Positions 7,810-8,675 of a stretch of 8,675 nt of DNA are shown here, in pieces. Position numbers and translations under genes: made by a program. How positions within the stretch are numbered: the first letter of the stretch is position 1; each line of letters starts with the position of its first letter. The stretch is from the NCBI GenBank assembly GCA_009692905.1, contig SHYI01000036.1:1-8675 (forward strand). Reading direction: 5' to 3'. The notes beneath the pieces were generated by a model. It was not told where the DNA came from, searched no databases, and was given only the letters and a program-made list of their open reading frames with translations. This DNA is from Chloroflexota bacterium (GTDB taxonomy: Bacteria; Chloroflexota; Limnocylindria; Limnocylindrales; Limnocylindraceae).

Positions 7810-8675
7810 ATGCCAACAGCCAAGAGGTCCGCGCCAGAGCGCGCGGCCGCCGTCAGCACCGGGGTCGCGACAACGTTTGCCGCCATTCCGGCTGCTCGAG
7901 CGAAGCAGCTCTTTAACTGGAACCGGCTCCTTGTGCTCCTGCACGGGATCCAGGCGACCATCATCTGGTGGATCAGCCCTACTGATGCCCTGGTGCGCTT
8001 CGAGGGGACGTATCCCGTATCGAAGATCGTTGACGGCCAGTTCGTGGGACTTGACTCGGCGAAGGAGTTGCTCATTAGCTTCCCGCTAGCCTATCTCGTT
8101 GCTGCATTCTTTCTCCTCTCGGCACTGGCGCACTTCCTGGTCGCCTACCCGTTCCGGAAGCGCTACGAGAGTTGGCTCGCCCGCGAGTTCAACCCAATGC
8201 GCTGGGCTGAGTACGCGTTGAGCTCAACGCTCATGATCGTCGGCATTGCATCGCTGAGCTTCATTACAGATGCTGGCGCACTCATCGCCATTGCGGTCTG
8301 CAACGCTTCGATGAACCTCTTCGGTTGGTCGATGGAAGAGGCAAACATTGGGCGCAAACACGTTCAGTGGAGCCACTACATCTTCGGCTGCATCGCTGGG
8401 ATCGCACCGTGGCTTGCCCTCTTCACCACCGTTGGCCTCTCGCTTGCCAACTGGCCAACGGGCATTGGGCCAAATGGCCGCGACCTTGAAGCGTTCAAGC
8501 CTGTGCTGATCACGATCTACGTGAGCCTCTTCGTCAGCTTCAACATCTTTGCAGTGAACATGGTGTTGCAGCGCCTGAAGGTTGGAAAGTGGGCTGACTA
8601 CCTCCACGGTGAGCGCAGCTACATGATCCTCTCGCTCGTGGCGAAGACGCTTCTTGCATGGCAGGTTTGGACCGG
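7810..8675 (+). CDS. Heliorhodopsin, 3' end cut by the window edge
   Basis: This is a retinal-binding seven-helix membrane protein; 288 complete codons are visible with no stop. Family signatures, compared from memory with the type protein 48C12, are RWAEYALSS (131-139) with counterion Glu134 (Glu107 there), NASMNLFGW (165-173), FGCIAGI.PW (192-201), GKWADYLHGERSY (259-271) and LSLVAKTLLAWQ (274-285) with Schiff-base Lys279 (Lys241). His45 and His108 match the buried His23 and His80; Ser104, Arg131 and Ser275 match Ser76, Arg104 and Ser237. Helices lie near 40-57, 87-112, 130-150, 154-174, 189-210, 231-255 and 269 to the cut. Heliorhodopsins are inverted, with the N-terminus in the cytoplasm, have a slow photocycle, and are generally thought to sense light or control a partner rather than pump protons. 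The N-terminus is about 22 residues longer than in 48C12, Ala-rich and basic; the loop at 212-230 is about 10 longer. The gene diverges from the peptide importer. Only the end of helix 7 and the C-terminus are missing. Confidence 0.96.
   Translation, partial: MPTAKRSAPERAAAVSTGVATTFAAIPAARAKQLFNWNRLLVLLHGIQATIIWWISPTDALVRFEGTYPVSKIVDGQFVGLDSAKELLISFPLAYLVAAFFLLSALAHFLVAYPFRKRYESWLAREFNPMRWAEYALSSTLMIVGIASLSFITDAGALIAIAVCNASMNLFGWSMEEANIGRKHVQWSHYIFGCIAGIAPWLALFTTVGLSLANWPTGIGPNGRDLEAFKPVLITIYVSLFVSFNIFAVNMVLQRLKVGKWADYLHGERSYMILSLVAKTLLAWQVWT

Noticed and set aside
7589..7810. Small + strand frame in the intergenic region (7589-7810)
   Set aside because: It lacks a ribosome site, overlaps the importer promoter region, and its composition is that of translated non-coding DNA.
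7716..8075. - strand open frame across the heliorhodopsin start
   Set aside because: It is antisense to the heliorhodopsin 5' end, and its product resembles nothing known.

Overview
The window holds eight protein genes, about 58-60% GC by eye, with almost no spare DNA. No RNA genes, mobile elements or CRISPR arrays were seen. Three things suggest a monoderm bacterium, probably aquatic and in or near Actinomycetota or Chloroflexota: a solute-binding protein anchored as a lipoprotein, a heliorhodopsin (a family known almost only from monoderms and archaea), and a -10 box placed so that one gene could be transcribed without a leader. The exact lineage cannot be fixed from this window.

Layout. 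(1) 58-1871, + strand: a two-gene ABC-2 export module of the daunorubicin-resistance (DrrA/DrrB) type, an ATPase followed by a permease with ATGA overlap. (2) 7588-1885, - strand: a complete five-gene peptide-type ABC importer in the order binding lipoprotein, permease B, permease C, ATPase D, ATPase F. The four membrane and ATPase genes are translationally coupled by 4-base overlaps. The binding-protein gene is separated from them by 118 bases carrying a strong stem-loop and, at the permease B start codon, a small hairpin. The exporter and importer operons converge with only 13 bases between their stop codons. (3) 7810 to the right edge, + strand: a heliorhodopsin, cut by the window end just after its retinal-binding lysine. 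It diverges from the importer operon across a 221-base intergenic region holding candidate promoters and a 14-base palindrome.

How the genes work together. The importer is self-sufficient: the lipoprotein captures a peptide or similar solute, two permeases form the channel, and two ATPases with C-terminal four-cysteine tails drive it. The exporter pair is an independent small-molecule or lipid efflux unit. The heliorhodopsin is the most notable gene. It keeps the Glu counterion, the two buried His residues, the Ser near the Schiff base and the Lys of the family, and has an N-terminal extension about 22 residues longer than the type protein. Its head-to-head position with a peptide importer raises the possibility of shared control, but nothing here proves a functional link.
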